A stretch of DNA of 64,000 nt from Tetranychus cinnabarinus (Eukaryota > Arthropoda > Arachnida > Trombidiformes > Tetranychidae), in the NCBI GenBank assembly GCA_022266195.1, contig WHVY01000002.1, forward strand, positions 3,177,001 through 3,241,000, read 5' to 3'. How positions within the stretch are numbered: the stretch's first letter is position 1; each line of letters begins with the position of its first letter. Shown one piece after another: positions 1 to 11,138 of the stretch. The notes beneath the pieces were generated by a model that was given only the letters and a program-made list of their open reading frames with translations, was not told the origin of the DNA and did no database searches. The position numbers were made by a program, and so were the translations under genes.

Positions 1-205
1 GACTGAGGCAACGAAAGGAACGAGTGGAACAGGTGTCTTTGGAATAATTATTTTGTTCTTGTTTGTTGGTGCTTTATTGGAATCCATTGCTCCATTCGGT
101 TATACAAAATTTAAACAAATGCGTAGGTTAACAAAAGCTTCACTAACAAGACAAGCTTGTAAGACGAAACAAGTAGACGAACAAGCTGAGAAAATCAATT
201 TTTAA
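1..205 (+). CDS. C-terminal end of a LolA/PAN-type membrane protein (5' part outside window)
   Basis: An open frame enters from the left edge (codons start at base 2) and ends at TAA 203-205. It encodes about 67 residues: a Thr/Gly-rich stalk, one strong hydrophobic segment (G-V-F-G-I-I-I-L-F-L-F-V-G-A-L-L) and a basic cytoplasmic-type tail rich in K, R and Q. This is the stalk, TM and tail of a type I membrane protein. The stalk (T-E-A-T-K-G-T-S-G) recurs almost exactly at the end of the LolA/PAN pseudogene at 42.5-44.2 kb, which identifies the family by homology. The body of the gene lies upstream of the window. It converges on the four-TM gene at 391-798. Confidence 0.6.
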   Translation, partial: TEATKGTSGTGVFGIIILFLFVGALLESIAPFGYTKFKQMRRLTKASLTRQACKTKQVDEQAEKINF

Positions 206-390
206 AAGAGCTTTTTAAAATCATTTATTTCGATCAACGGACAAGTTGTTAGCTTTGAGCGAGGAAGTTTTTGCAGTATGTTTTTTAAGTTTTGTCTGAA
301 AAATGATTTCATTCATAAACTTATATGCGACATTACTTACAGCCAAATTATTAAATAAATGAGATAATGTAATGTTTACATGGATAAAGT

Positions 391-798
391 TTATGCGTAT
401 GAAGCACTGGCCAATCCCGCAGTATATTTGCCAAGAAGCATGACCAAAAATCCATTGCAGAGCAAGGAAACACTCAAGATAACTACAAGCTCAATATATG
501 CGTTTCTTTTTTCTGCCCCAACATTGCCGATTGCGATGCTTCCAAACACGATTGCGATGGCAAGGATCACGAGAACAATTATGAGAATTATTCGGCCGAT
601 GTTAAGGGCAACTCTCCACTCCTTAACGATGGCTGTTAACAAAAGCAAATCGATAACAATGCTCAAAATGTTTAAACATATTCCTATGGCGTTGTATGTA
701 ACTATTTCTGATATAAATGTGATGACATTCACTGCAAACACGAAACTGTACATTCCTAACAACCAGAATTTTAAAGAACTTGTGCCTCGGTTCTCCAT
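391..798 (-). CDS. four-TM family protein, subtype a (135 aa)
   Basis: Intronless ORF of 135 residues with four hydrophobic segments at about 10-32, 36-57, 66-91 and 102-122. The basic patch K-E-W-R-V (59-63) between TM2 and TM3 suggests both termini face the cytoplasm. The TM3-TM4 loop is very short (about 10 residues, G-N-V-G-A-E-K-R). It ends in the family tail A-S-A-S-Y-A. The position matching the start codon of other subtypes is ATC here, so translation must begin at the ATG at 798, about 10 codons later. Near-identical paralogs are at 41007, 44767 and 48089. I know no named family; membrane location is inferred from hydrophobicity only. Confidence 0.8.
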   Translation of the reverse strand: MENRGTSSLKFWLLGMYSFVFAVNVITFISEIVTYNAIGICLNILSIVIDLLLLTAIVKEWRVALNIGRIILIIVLVILAIAIVFGSIAIGNVGAEKRNAYIELVVILSVSLLCNGFLVMLLGKYTAGLASASYA

Positions 799-940
799 TG
801 TATCTCCTGTACCTTTGATGGTTCGTTTGTAGATTTAAATTTGGTGCCGAGTTTAATATACTAGTCTAACTAGTGCACTAGCTATGAATGTTGAGAATAA
901 CTTTTGAAGAATCACCAAAGAAGCAAAGTGACTTATGAAT

Positions 941-950
941 GGTTTTTATA
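941..950 (-). promoter_or_regulatory. TATA-like box of the 391-798 gene
   Basis: The minus strand reads TATAAAAACC about 145 bp upstream of the ATG. It sits in the conserved cassette (after a run like GCATCGAG), and the same TATA context recurs at the same distance in most paralogs. Function is inferred from this conservation. Confidence 0.5.
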
Positions 951-1840
951 CTCGATGCAATACCATGATAGCAACGGAGTTTGATTAAGACTTAATATGA
1001 ATCAGCAATGTACTTAATATTATCTAATCTAAATATATTTACGGTTTTAATGATCAGTTTATCCATTATAACACAAATGTTGCTCGAACTTAAATGCATT
1101 AAATTAAATCTAATCAGGTTGATACGATTATGATACATGGAAACATGTTCAGTATTTTGAAGTGTAACTCTTGACTAATCAGCGTATAAAGCGTTGAGAT
1201 TATTCATTTCTGAGATTTCATTTCAATGTGGAATGTATTTGCTAACTTGTACAACTTGTATAACTTTTAATAGCCAATCAGCAAATGCACTTATTTCGTG
1301 TAATAAAGTTTTTTATTTCTACACAAGAGTTCGGTTTATGAAAAAGCTATCAGCTTTAGCGAGGATTGTAAAGAACCGCTGAAACTCAGTTTTTACAGAT
1401 AAAACTTATTGATGAATATGGGTAACAATAATCATCTAATAATTTTCCGATCCATCTAGTTTTCGTCATTTTGATGAATGGCCTTAAAACTTTGTAGCCT
1501 AATGTTTCAAGAATGATAACATTCACAATAATTAATCTTTCAATAACTATTTTCTGAGTCTCTTTACATGATTTATGAATATCGTATTTCAAAATAAAAT
1601 ATCTTCAAATGAATTGATGATCATAAATGTTAACATTCTTGAAGCATAGACCACTATGTCCCTGCTCGCAAATCGCAAGTCAATGTTTATTTTCTTATGT
1701 CGTTTAAAGTTTTGCCAGGAAAATAGTTTAATTCATAAAATTAGATTCGTAAACAACCAATCAATAAAATTACATGAGATAATCTATTATACAGTTGAAA
1801 TGGATAAAGATTTCATTATAAAAACTCTGTGAAGTGAAGT

Positions 1841-2293
1841 TTAGGCAAGCGAAGCACTGATCAATTTGGCAGTATATCTTCCAAGAAGTACGAACAAAAA
1901 TCCATTGCAGAGTAACGTTACACACATGAAAACTTCGCCTCTAATCAGTGCTTTTCTTTCTTTTTCTGTAAAATCATTATCCCAGAAATTGACAAGCTGA
2001 CCGATTATGAGGCCTCCAAGCACAATTATAATTGAGATGCACACCAGCACAATCATGAGAACAATACGACCAATATTAAGAACAACTCTCCACTCTTTAA
2101 TGATAGCTGTTAACATGATTCCATCGTTAACAAGGCTAAAAACAGTAAAAAAGACTCCTGATCCGCTGGATGAAACTATAGCTATGATCAAGACGAGGAC
2201 ATTCATTGCCACGAGGGTACTGTAGGTTCCTATCAAACACAATTTTGTAGAGATGCTACCTTGCAACGATTCTTTATCCTCTGTGCCTCTCAT
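1841..2293 (-). CDS. four-TM family protein, subtype b (150 aa)
   Basis: Intronless ORF starting M-R-G-T-E-D-K. TM1 (about 20-40) carries L-C-L-I-G-T-Y-S, then TM2, the K-E-W-R-V-V-L-N-I-G-R patch, TM3, an acidic loop (N-F-W-D-N-D-F-T-E-K-E-R) and TM4 with L-L-C-N-G-F-L-F-V-L-L-G-R-Y. It ends S-A-S-L-A. Unlike subtype a it keeps the ancestral start codon. The closest copy is 51646-52098; 46238 and 50095 are more distant b copies. Confidence 0.8.
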   Translation of the reverse strand: MRGTEDKESLQGSISTKLCLIGTYSTLVAMNVLVLIIAIVSSSGSGVFFTVFSLVNDGIMLTAIIKEWRVVLNIGRIVLMIVLVCISIIIVLGGLIIGQLVNFWDNDFTEKERKALIRGEVFMCVTLLCNGFLFVLLGRYTAKLISASLA

Positions 2294-2480
2294 GGTTTGT
2301 TTATAGATTTAAATTGGGGTTATAAAATATTTAATCAACAAAATCACAGGAAAAATAGCAACGAAAATCTTATGCTGAGTCTAATATAATATATAATACA
2401 AGTATCACAAGTGGATTAACAATGAAAATTTAGAATAAATTTTTTTCGGGAATCACTTGAAAAGCAGAATAATATATGAA

Positions 2481-2491
2481 TGATTTTTATA
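2481..2491 (-). promoter_or_regulatory. TATA-like box of the 1841-2293 gene
   Basis: Minus strand TATAAAAATCA about 190 bp upstream of the ATG, in the same cassette context as the other copies. Confidence 0.45.
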
Positions 2492-3303
2492 CCAGACGGA
2501 TAACCATGAAAGCAATAGAGTTTGACTAACCAATATACTCAATATTATCTAATCTAAAAAATTCTAGTTTTCATAATGAGTTCATCCATTGAATAAAACA
2601 AATATTGATCAAACTTGAATGCGTAAATCAAAGCTATCAGGTTGGAGTCGATTATGATCATAACATTTAATGATTGGTAGACATTTGCATTATTTTGAAG
2701 TGTTAACTCTTATTTAATGCATTTCTGAGAAATTCGTACAAACATGGATTGCATTTTTTGATTAAAAATAACAATTTCAATAATTACGCGGCAGCGTAAA
2801 AAAGCGAAAATACGCGTCTAATTTTTTTGTCCTTTGCAATATAAGATCGAAAATTCGAAAACAATCATATAAGCACACGGGCACTTCCATTGCAAGTGCG
2901 TCAATCTACATCATCATGTTTCCATTCGTGAAACTAAAATTTTTTATCAGTAGTTTTCGATAAATCGAGTTCAAAGTTGAAACTTGAAGTCATTTCATTG
3001 TTATTAAACTCGTTTTACAATTTTTTATTAATGAAATTTACTGATTACATAGTTTGTCAGACATTTTACCCGATCTAAAAACAGACCTTGAAACTTTGTA
3101 TTTCAAGAATGGTACAACTTAAAATGATCTTTCAAAGTCGTTAGTCTTATGCATATAAACAGTTATATGTCTTTTAAAGTTTTGTCATGGAATTAGTTCA
3201 ACTCACGAACTGTTATGCGTTTACAACAGCTTGATTAATTTATATGTGAAATCTTCTGTTTACATGGATGAACTTTTCACTGTAAAAAACATTAGATTGA
3301 AGC

Positions 3304-3741
3304 TTACGCGTATGAACCATTCTCCAGTTGAGTTTTAAATTTTCCAAGAAGCATGAATAAAAATGCATTGCAGAGCAAGGAAACACTCAAGATAACTTCG
3401 TCCTCAATCAATGTGTGTCTTTGTGATGCTTTGAAGTCAGGGTAATCTGCATAGAAATAATCAACTTTGCTGATTGTAATGACTCCGAGTACAATAGCGA
3501 TTGCAAAGAGCACGATTACAATTGTGAGAACAATTCGACCGATGTTAAGGGCAACTCTCCACTCCTTAATAATGGCTGTTAACAAGACGCCATCGATAAC
3601 AAGGTTGATGACATTAAGACATATTCCTGATCTGTTGGAGTTAATTATTTCTGATATCAATGTGACGACATTCAATGCAACCAGGAAACTGTAGATTCCT
3701 AGTAACCACGATTTTACAGAACTTTTACCTTTGTTCTCCAT
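3304..3741 (-). CDS. four-TM family protein, subtype c (145 aa)
   Basis: Intronless ORF starting M-E-N-K-G-K-S-S-V-K-S-W. It has four TM segments and the I-K-E-W-R-V-A-L-N-I-G-R patch. The TM3-TM4 loop is longer and aromatic/acidic (D-Y-F-Y-A-D-Y-P-D-F-K-A-S-Q-R-H). Like subtype a it starts at the downstream ATG, because the usual M-K-G-T-E-D start is not present upstream. Upstream sequence at 3793-3803 reads TGTAAAAATCA on the minus strand, a weakened TATA. Its duplicate is 53109-53546. Confidence 0.8.
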   Translation of the reverse strand: MENKGKSSVKSWLLGIYSFLVALNVVTLISEIINSNRSGICLNVINLVIDGVLLTAIIKEWRVALNIGRIVLTIVIVLFAIAIVLGVITISKVDYFYADYPDFKASQRHTLIEDEVILSVSLLCNAFLFMLLGKFKTQLENGSYA

Positions 3742-4199
3742 CGTATCCTCACCGTTTTTTTAGGAATCACTTGAAAAGCAGAATAACATGAATGATTTTT
3801 ACACCAGACGGGTAACCATGAGAGTAATTGAGTTTGATTCAGATTCAATATGCATAAGTATTAAACTAATAATAACATAATAATAAACTCAAAATTATCC
3901 AATCTGAACAATCTGTGTTAATGATTAGTTTATCCGCCTTACACAAATATTGTTCAAACTTAAATGCATAAATTGAATGTAATCAGGTTGGTATCGATTA
4001 AGATAAATGAAAACATGTACATTATTTCGAAGTGTCAACTCTTGACTAATTCATTTCTGAGAAATTCGATTAAATATGGATTGTATTTGTTGATTGAAAA
4101 TAACTTTTCCAAGCAATTGAACATCTCTTCAAAAAAGCAAAAGTTACATTAATTAAACCTGATGATTAAAGACTAATCTGATCAAGACTAATTGCTAAG

Positions 4200-5590
4200 T
4201 ACTTTTACTGAAGGCGACTACAGGCGAAACCCCTGAATCCAAGATAATCTCGTATTAAAACTATTTTCAAATTAATGGTAGGAGCATGAATTAAAAGCGC
4301 ATTATTCATAATACTAACTACTAGGTTTTTATGGGCGTAAATCTGAAGGTGATTTGTGAAATTAAACAATTTTTATGTTTCCATAACTGTTGATATGGAG
4401 ATTGAAGTACGATTGTATTACATTATGCTCTTGAAAAACAGTACTGATACACAATTGATCATTTTTAAGTTAAGAGTATGGCTTTGTGAATTAGTAAAAA
4501 CATACAAACTGAGTCCATTTACTAGGCTGTAAAATTTTATAATCAGTATTTTCCGCTGAAGCTAGTTCAAATTTGAAATTGCAAATGTCTTTTGTACAGT
4601 TGTAAAGACAGATTCTTTCATTAAACTAATTTCCTTCGATTTAAAACACAGTTACTCGCTTTTAGCGAGGATAATAGAAAATCAAAGTTTTAAAGTATTT
4701 GATAGATTTTGTCTGAAAAATATTTTAATTCATAAACTTACATGCGTTTACAACCAAATCAATTAAATATAATAACATGAGATAATCTTCGGTTTACATG
4801 GATAAAGTTTTCATTATAAAAATATTAGGTTGGTTCAAACTAAGTTATCGTTGCGTGATTATACAGAAACATTTTTGTGATGTCTTTTTATAAGTTCTGA
4901 AATTTCAAACAATTGAACAATTCTTCAATGAAACAAAAGTTGCATTAATTGCACTAGAACCTGATGTGATTGAGACTGGTTGCTAAGTACTTTTATTAAG
5001 TAGATCAATCTACATTCAAAATGCTCAAACTATCATCCTTGATAGCTTGAGCTTAACAATTCAGATTCAACATTTAAACCTATTAGCCAAAACCTAAAGT
5101 CCGTTTGCAAACCTACTAGAAAAAATGTTCAGCTCAAGTGTTAAGAAAACACTGAACACAAAAAACAAAAAGAAGGAAAAAGTCTGATATTGAATCGTGA
5201 CTTGTACAAGAAGTGACTTCGATTTACAGATGAATCATTTTTACAGTCAGCTTTTAGCAAGGATAATGGAGAATGAAGTCATTGATTACCGATGAAATCT
5301 AGAGGTTAACATGGTTGCACAGACACTTTTCCCGATTCACAGTTTTCGTTATTTTGATGAATGAGCTTAAACTTAGTGGCATAATATTTCAAGAATGGTA
5401 CAACTTATAATGATCTTTCTTTCAAAGTCGTTACTCTTATACACTTATACAGTTAAATGTCCTTTAAAATTTTGTCATAAAAATAGTTTAATTCATAAAC
5501 TGTTATGGGTTTACAAGCAATTCAAATAAGTTACAGTTTAAATTTACCGTTTACATGGATGAACTTTTCACTGTTAAAAACATGAGATTG
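4200..5590. other. non-coding stretch; site of a lost four-TM gene
   Basis: No ORF is supported here. From about 4380 to 4820 the sequence matches the 3' flank of the four-TM gene at 54448 (its counterpart runs about 54000-54420). From about 4905 it matches that gene's far upstream flank (from about 55262). The gene itself and most of its cassette are absent and replaced by about 80 bp of unrelated DNA. Confidence 0.55.
4825..4904 (+). mobile_element. possible mariner-type terminal remnant
   Basis: The ~80 bp begins TTAGGTTGGTTCAAA directly after a TA dinucleotide. TTAGGTTGG is the usual start of many mariner terminal inverted repeats, and TA is the mariner target. It has no counterpart in the matching duplicate near 54.4-55.3 kb. 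No second TIR is visible, so this is an end fragment at most. Confidence 0.35.
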
Positions 5591-5594
5591 AAGC

Positions 5595-6116
5595 TTAAGC
5601 GTATGAAGCCTTCTCCAGTTCAGTATTATATCTTCCAAGAAGCACGACTAACCATATATTGCAAATTATCCCAATACTAAAGATAACTTCAACAGCAATC
5701 AGCATACTTTTTTGTAAATCTGTAACTTCATGAACTGTATCACTGAAATAATCCCTGTAGGAACCATCTAAAGAGTCACTAATACCTTGCACGGAACTAG
5801 TGTAGGAATCAAGATTGCTGATTGCGATGGCTCCAATCACAATCGCGATTGCGATGAGCACGATTTGAATTATTAGAATGATTCGACCAACGTTGAGAAC
5901 AACTCTCCACTGTTTGATGATTGCCGTTAACATGACTCCATCTAGGACAAGGCCGATAAGACTGAAAGCAATTGCTGATCCATTGCCTCCAGTTATTGCT
6001 CCGATAAATCTGAGGACATCCAATGCAACAAGGAAACTGAAGATTCCTACCAACCACTTTTTTGTAGAACTAGAACTGTTTCCTTGGTAAGCCCTCTTTT
6101 CCGATGTACCTTGCAT
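5595..6116 (-). CDS. four-TM family protein, subtype d (173 aa)
   Basis: Intronless ORF. I take the ATG at 6116 (M-Q-G-T-S-E-K) as start; the frame extends 12 nt further only to a TTG. Four TM segments surround I-K-Q-W-R-V-V-L-N-V-G-R. The TM3-TM4 loop is the longest in the family (about 40 residues) and is Ser/Asp/Tyr-rich (Y-T-S-S-V-Q-G-I-S-D-S). It ends A-S-Y-A. The duplicate is 55958-56491, with several changes in this loop. Confidence 0.8.
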   Translation of the reverse strand: MQGTSEKRAYQGNSSSSTKKWLVGIFSFLVALDVLRFIGAITGGNGSAIAFSLIGLVLDGVMLTAIIKQWRVVLNVGRIILIIQIVLIAIAIVIGAIAISNLDSYTSSVQGISDSLDGSYRDYFSDTVHEVTDLQKSMLIAVEVIFSIGIICNIWLVVLLGRYNTELEKASYA

Positions 6117-6231
6117 GTTGTGTTTCAAGATTTAAACTTGTTGGTGAGTTAAATATATCACAGGTAAACTAGCAATGTTAGTTGGAAATAACTTTTTGAC
6201 GAATCAATTGAGAAGCAAACTAACAAATGAA

Positions 6232-6242
6232 TGATTTTTATA
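6232..6242 (-). promoter_or_regulatory. TATA-like box of the 5595-6116 gene
   Basis: Minus strand TATAAAAATCA about 120 bp upstream of the ATG, in the shared cassette. Confidence 0.45.
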
Positions 6243-7084
6243 ATGAATGTATCATGTACAGCAATTGAGTTTAGACTTTGATTAAGATTCAATATGAATC
6301 AGCAGATTACTCAACATTTATCTAACCTAAACATATTTATGGCGTGAATGATCAGATTATCCATTGTAACTCAAATATTGCTCTTAAATGAATAAATTGA
6401 ATCTAATCTGGTTGATATCGATTCTGATTAAAGCCTTTCATGATTGAAATCCATGTACATTAATTTGAAGTGTTTACTCGAGATTAATCATCATTTGACG
6501 CATTGAGATGATTAATTTCTTCGTTTCAATATGGAATGTAATTGTTGATTAAAATGACTTATGTTAAAGGCACAGATTTAATTAATGTTATCAGGTTGGC
6601 ATTGATCTAATTATAGCCTTTTCATGATTGGAAAATTTGCATTATTTCGAGGTGTTGACTCTTGGTTAATAAGCATTTGACTCATGAGATTGCTTTCTGC
6701 AGAAATGCATTTCAATATGGATGAAATTTGTTGAGGAAAAATGGCCTTCACAGTTAAACGCCCTTGTTAGTAAAATAGTTAAACAAAATTTACATTTAAA
6801 CCAGAGACTGAGGGGGCAAAACTGGGAGCAAATCTATTTTCACCAGTCCAATGAGTTCAATCTTTTAAAATGCTCAAACTTCTAATGACAAAATTATCAG
6901 CAACGAGAACTGAACAATTGATTTCTACCTTTAAGCGTAGTGATTAAAACGCGAAGTCCATTTTAAATTCTTATTACTGCTAATGGTCAATATCAAGTCA
7001 AGTTTTTAGAGCATCCAAAACAGTGAATGTACAATGTTAAAATCTTCAGATTGGATGATATGCTTGTTAAGAAACAAAGGATAA

Positions 7085-7302
7085 ACAGTAAATCCAAACT
7101 TCGATATTTTTGGTGGCACTCCATCTATTGGAAAATTGAAACAGATCTCTTAGTGTAATAGTTTTTCGCTCTCTTTTGTTTTTTTATTGAATCTTTCTGA
7201 TTGAACAAATTCAAATGAAAAATCAGAAAGAATAAGTGTTAATTACTCCAATAGATGGAGTACCTCTAAAAATATCGAATTGTTCTGGATTTAATTTACT
7301 GT
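7085..7302. repeat. foldback/MITE-like element with ~45 bp inverted arms
   Basis: Left arm from ACAGTAAATCC through CTCCATCTATTGGA (to about 7133) is an imperfect inverted copy of the right arm, TCCAATAGATGGAG through GGATTTAATTTACTGT. A nested inverted pair (TCTTTCTGATT / AATCAGAAAGA) lies inside. There is no coding capacity. The same element sits at the equivalent place in the other block (57476-57694), so it predates the block duplication. Confidence 0.6.
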
Positions 7303-8400
7303 AAAACTTTGATTTAAGAGTAGCATGAAAACTGAGTTTATCCGTGAAATTAAAAATTTTTATGATAAGTAGTTTTCGATAAAATCGTGTTCAAAGTTGA
7401 AACTCCAGAATTCAGATCTCTGAGAAATTTATAAAATAGAGGTTGGCGGGAAGATGCAGAATCTTCATTCAATGACATTGAGTGAAAGGGAAAAACTTTT
7501 TTTATTCAGGTTTATGGCTCATTGTTAGACCAGGATTTTAATTATTTCTTACGATAGTAATATTCTCGTTAGTATTTCACGCAAAAAGTAAAGATTAAAG
7601 AGTTTGGTGAAGAAGGCTGGTGCATTGACTGTACTTCTGATAGGCTTTGAATGGACACAAGAAAGACCTAATCGTGTAATTAAAAATTCTCTTAAATCTG
7701 AGTCTGTCGATTTTGAATCAGTGTTGAAAAAGATTGTAAATGATACTCCCCGCTCTTTCTCAGAATAAATATTTTTATTTTGTCCAAGCCCTATTATCGA
7801 CCTTGTTTCAGAGGTAGATACTCATCCCTTTAGCGCTACTGGTATCCAGGTAAATAAATATGATTCTGTCGGCATTTCGTCTTCCGTAATCGTGAAAATT
7901 TTTTTACTTAAATGATATAATTTTAATATACAACGTGTATAACAATATACAGATATAATATAGTGTAAGAGGTAGCGATGAAAAGGCAAGAGTCAAAAGG
8001 TGACCATCTTGTGGACCCAAAGAAAAGTATAAAGTGCCGTATGAAGGAGTGAAAAGACACAAGATGTCAACAACTGTCATTTAATCAACAATTTTCATAA
8101 CATTTTAATGTACAAATGAATAAAATGAGTCTCCTTCGCATCCAGTTATGCCATATTGTAGTTCGTAGTAAAATACAATGTTTAATAATTGTAGAAGCAG
8201 CATGATTGTAAGAGTTAACATTCTCGAAATACTAGACCACAAAGTCCTTACTGTTAACTCGAAAGACAAAGTTTCAAGCTTTTCGAAGTTTTGTTATGAA
8301 AATGATGCAAACTGTTACGCGTTTACGGCCAATAAGATTAAATTACCTGCGATGATCGACTGTTTACATAATAGATGAAGCTTTCATAATAAATACTGTG
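7303..8400. other. non-coding spacer of the d-e interval
   Basis: No convincing gene. AT-rich spacer, repeated with small indels at about 57695-58800. Confidence 0.5.
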
Positions 8401-8409
8401 CCCTCCAGC

Positions 8410-8865
8410 TTATGCATATGAAGGACTGGCCAATTCATTAGTATATCTTCTGAGAAGCACAAACAAAAATACATTCCAGACAAACGCAACGCTCAAGAAA
8501 ATTATGTTCGTAACCATTAAGCTTTTTTGTTCTTCTGTAAAATCACTAGAAAGAGCACCAAGTAGGAGAGCTCCGATAAAAGTTGTGATCACACTGAGAC
8601 CGATTCCAATAAACAGAATAATTTGACAAATGACAAGAACAACTCTCCACTGTTTAACGATTGCCGCTAACGTGACTCCATTGATGACTAGACCAATAAT
8701 AGTAAGACCAATTGCTGATCCACTGGCTGAAGTTATTGCTACGATCAATGCGATGACATTCAATGCAGCACCAAAACTGTAAATTCTTATCAACCACTTT
8801 TTTACAGAACTGGTTCCTTGGTACACCATCTTGTCCTCTGTACTTTTCATGTTTGGTTTGTACAT
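8410..8865 (-). CDS. four-TM family protein, subtype e (151 aa)
   Basis: Intronless ORF. Two ATGs are possible: 8865 (M-Y-K-P-N) and 8850 (M-K-S-T-E-D-K). The second aligns with the start of the other subtypes, so the protein may be 146 aa. The patch is V-K-Q-W-R-V-V-L-V-I-C-Q, lacking the usual N-I-G-R. TM3 is followed by L-S-S-D-F-T-E-E-Q-K-S. Tail A-S-P-S-Y-A. Duplicate: 58807-59262. The TATA equivalent (about 8963-8972, minus TTTATAAATC) is about 100 bp upstream. Confidence 0.8.
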   Translation of the reverse strand: MYKPNMKSTEDKMVYQGTSSVKKWLIRIYSFGAALNVIALIVAITSASGSAIGLTIIGLVINGVTLAAIVKQWRVVLVICQIILFIGIGLSVITTFIGALLLGALSSDFTEEQKSLMVTNIIFLSVAFVWNVFLFVLLRRYTNELASPSYA

Positions 8866-9539
8866 TTACAATTGGTGTTGAGTTAAATATCACAGGCAAA
8901 TTAGCAATGAAATTGGAAATAGCTTTTTGAGGAATCACTAGAGAAGCAGAATAGCAAATGAATGATTTATAAACTGAATGTAATAACTATGCATGACAAT
9001 GGAGTTTAGACTTTGATTAAGACTTAATAAAGCAGAAATGTAATCATAAAGAATTTCTGGTTTTATTGATTGATCAGTTGATTCATTTTGTATAACACAC
9101 ACATTACTCAAACACAAGTGAACAACTAACAATCTAACCAAGTTGGTCTCGATTCTGATAGTAACCTTTTCATGATTAAAAAACTTTTACATTATTTTGA
9201 AAAGTTAACTCGTGATTGGGATGACGCATTGAGGTGTTTAAATTCTGAGAATTAAGTTCCCATATGAGTTTTAATTGTTGATTACAAATGACTTACTATG
9301 TTAAATCTACACAGTTAATCAACGTGATTGGGTTAGTATTTATTCTGATTTTAAGCTTCGCATGAGTGAAAATCATGCATTATTTTGAGGTGTTAACTCG
9401 CGATTGATCATTGTTTGACTCATTTAGATTGATTTCTGAGAATTGCATTCCATTATTAATTTATTTTTTATTAAAATGACTTCGTTAAACAGTGAAACGC
9501 CCTCTTCAATGAAATACATAAATGAAACAAAGGTCACAC

Positions 9540-10500
9540 CAATTAACTAGGGACTGCTGCAAATCAAAATCAAGTCACAAGTTTTATTTCATTAAGTATC
9601 ACAGTATAGTCACAGTACATTTAAATTTCTAATAAAAATTACCAACAACGATTACTGAACAATCCATACAATAATTTGAGTCAAAAAATCAAATTTTTGT
9701 GTAAAAGTTGGAGCCAAACGAAAAGGATTCTAAGGCCAATTCGAGATAAGAGTTTGGTGAAATAATCTGGTGTCTCCAGTGTAAAAGAGTATGAATTGAA
9801 TACAGCAACAAAAATACTTGGCCTTTCTAGGAACTCAGATTCCTTAGAAAATCAAGTTCTAAAAGGGTTCAGTGAGAAAAACAATTCGTATTTAAAAGTA
9901 TTATTTCGTTTAGTTTAATGATGTTATCGTTTATTGTTATAATATTGTTATATTGAGATTAATCAATGCCAAAACTTTGACTTTCGAATCCAGAGTTGCT
10001 GCCTGATTAACTCAAGGTTGAATCGGACACATGAACTGGAGCCATTCGTGTAATTAAGGCTTTCTTTAATGATTCGCGTTTTTGATAAAATCGCTTTCAG
10101 AATTCAAACTTTCATTTTGTTCAGGCGTTGAACCAGAATTTATTTTTATTTTTTAGTTTTTCTCATCGATGATGGTTTTTTCAGCAAGAATTTGAGTCTC
10201 AAATTTGAATTGATTTCACCAATTTCAGTGTAAAGAAATTCAGCTCCTAGTTTAATGCAACAAGTAAACTTGATGATCATAAGTTCATTTTTATTCTTAC
10301 TCCCGCTAATTAAGCTTAACCTGAAGTGTTAAGAAAACACAAAAAATTGAAAGATTGAAATCATGAGCACATATTGAAACTTAATCAGTGAATGTAGAAA
10401 AAAATTAATTAGATTCCCTTTTAAAGTCTTGATTAAAAGCAAATTAAAGTATTGTCAGAAAAATAATTCTATTCATAAACGGTTCTGTGTTTACAACAAA
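9540..10500. other. non-coding spacer of the e-f interval
   Basis: AT-rich and without a supported gene. It matches about 59940-60900 in the second block, and its part from about 9985 to 10110 recurs near 24175-24300. Confidence 0.45.
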
Positions 10501-10546
10501 AAAATTACATGTGATGACCCACTGTTTATTAATACATGGATAGAGC

Positions 10547-11017
10547 TTACATTTTAAAAGGTTTTGAATTAAAGCTTTTGGCCTTTGAAGCATTGGCCAA
10601 TCCAACTGAATATCTTACAAGAAGCACAGCTAAAAATCCATTGATGAATAACGCAGTAAATAAGATAACTGTGTGCACAATGAATAAGTTTTCTTGTTCT
10701 TCTGTAGCAGCACCCTCGATATCCAGAAATCTTTTGGAGTCCAACACAATTCCGATTACAGAAAAAATTATTCCAAGGAGAAAGACGATTATGCCAATGT
10801 TGAGGATAACTCTCCACTGTTTAATGACTGCTGCTAACATTACTCCATGAAAGACAAGACTGATAAGAGTAACACCAATTGCTTGTCCATTGACTAAAAC
10901 CATTGCTCCGCTCAATGCGATGATATTCAATCCAACGAGGAAAGTGAAGCATCCTTTCAACCACGATTTTAGAGTACCACAACCGTTGTCTTCCCAATCA
11001 ATCTCTGTACTTTTCAT
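10547..11017 (-). CDS. four-TM family protein, subtype f (156 aa)
   Basis: Starts M-K-S-T-E-I-D-W-E-D-N-G-C-G-T-L, a conserved acidic N-terminus typical of subtype f. Four TM segments and V-I-K-Q-W-R-V-I-L-N-I-G. The TM3-TM4 loop is acidic (D-I-E-G-A-A-T-E-E-Q-E-N). The C-terminus carries an extra basic tail after A-S-K-A-K (S-F-N-S-K-P-F-K-M) that other subtypes lack. The copy at 60938 is truncated. Confidence 0.8.
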   Translation of the reverse strand: MKSTEIDWEDNGCGTLKSWLKGCFTFLVGLNIIALSGAMVLVNGQAIGVTLISLVFHGVMLAAVIKQWRVILNIGIIVFLLGIIFSVIGIVLDSKRFLDIEGAATEEQENLFIVHTVILFTALFINGFLAVLLVRYSVGLANASKAKSFNSKPFKM

Positions 11018-11127
11018 GGTTAGTTTGTAGATTCAGCTTGATGTTGAGTTACTAACAGATAAATCAGCAATGAAAATTGAAAATAACTTGTTGAAACAAT
11101 CACTTGAGATGCAGACAAACAAATGAA

Positions 11128-11138
11128 TGATTTATATA
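11128..11138 (-). promoter_or_regulatory. TATA-like box of the 10547-11017 gene
   Basis: Minus strand TATATAAATCA about 110 bp upstream of the ATG; f-type variant of the cassette TATA. Confidence 0.45.

Noticed and set aside
380..832. Plus-strand open frame of 150 codons (and similar ones at 40996, 44756, 48078, 54575, 56184)
   Set aside because: They lie antisense to four-TM genes. Hydrophobic codons read backwards give Met/Ile/Thr-rich frames without domains, and conservation follows the minus-strand frame.
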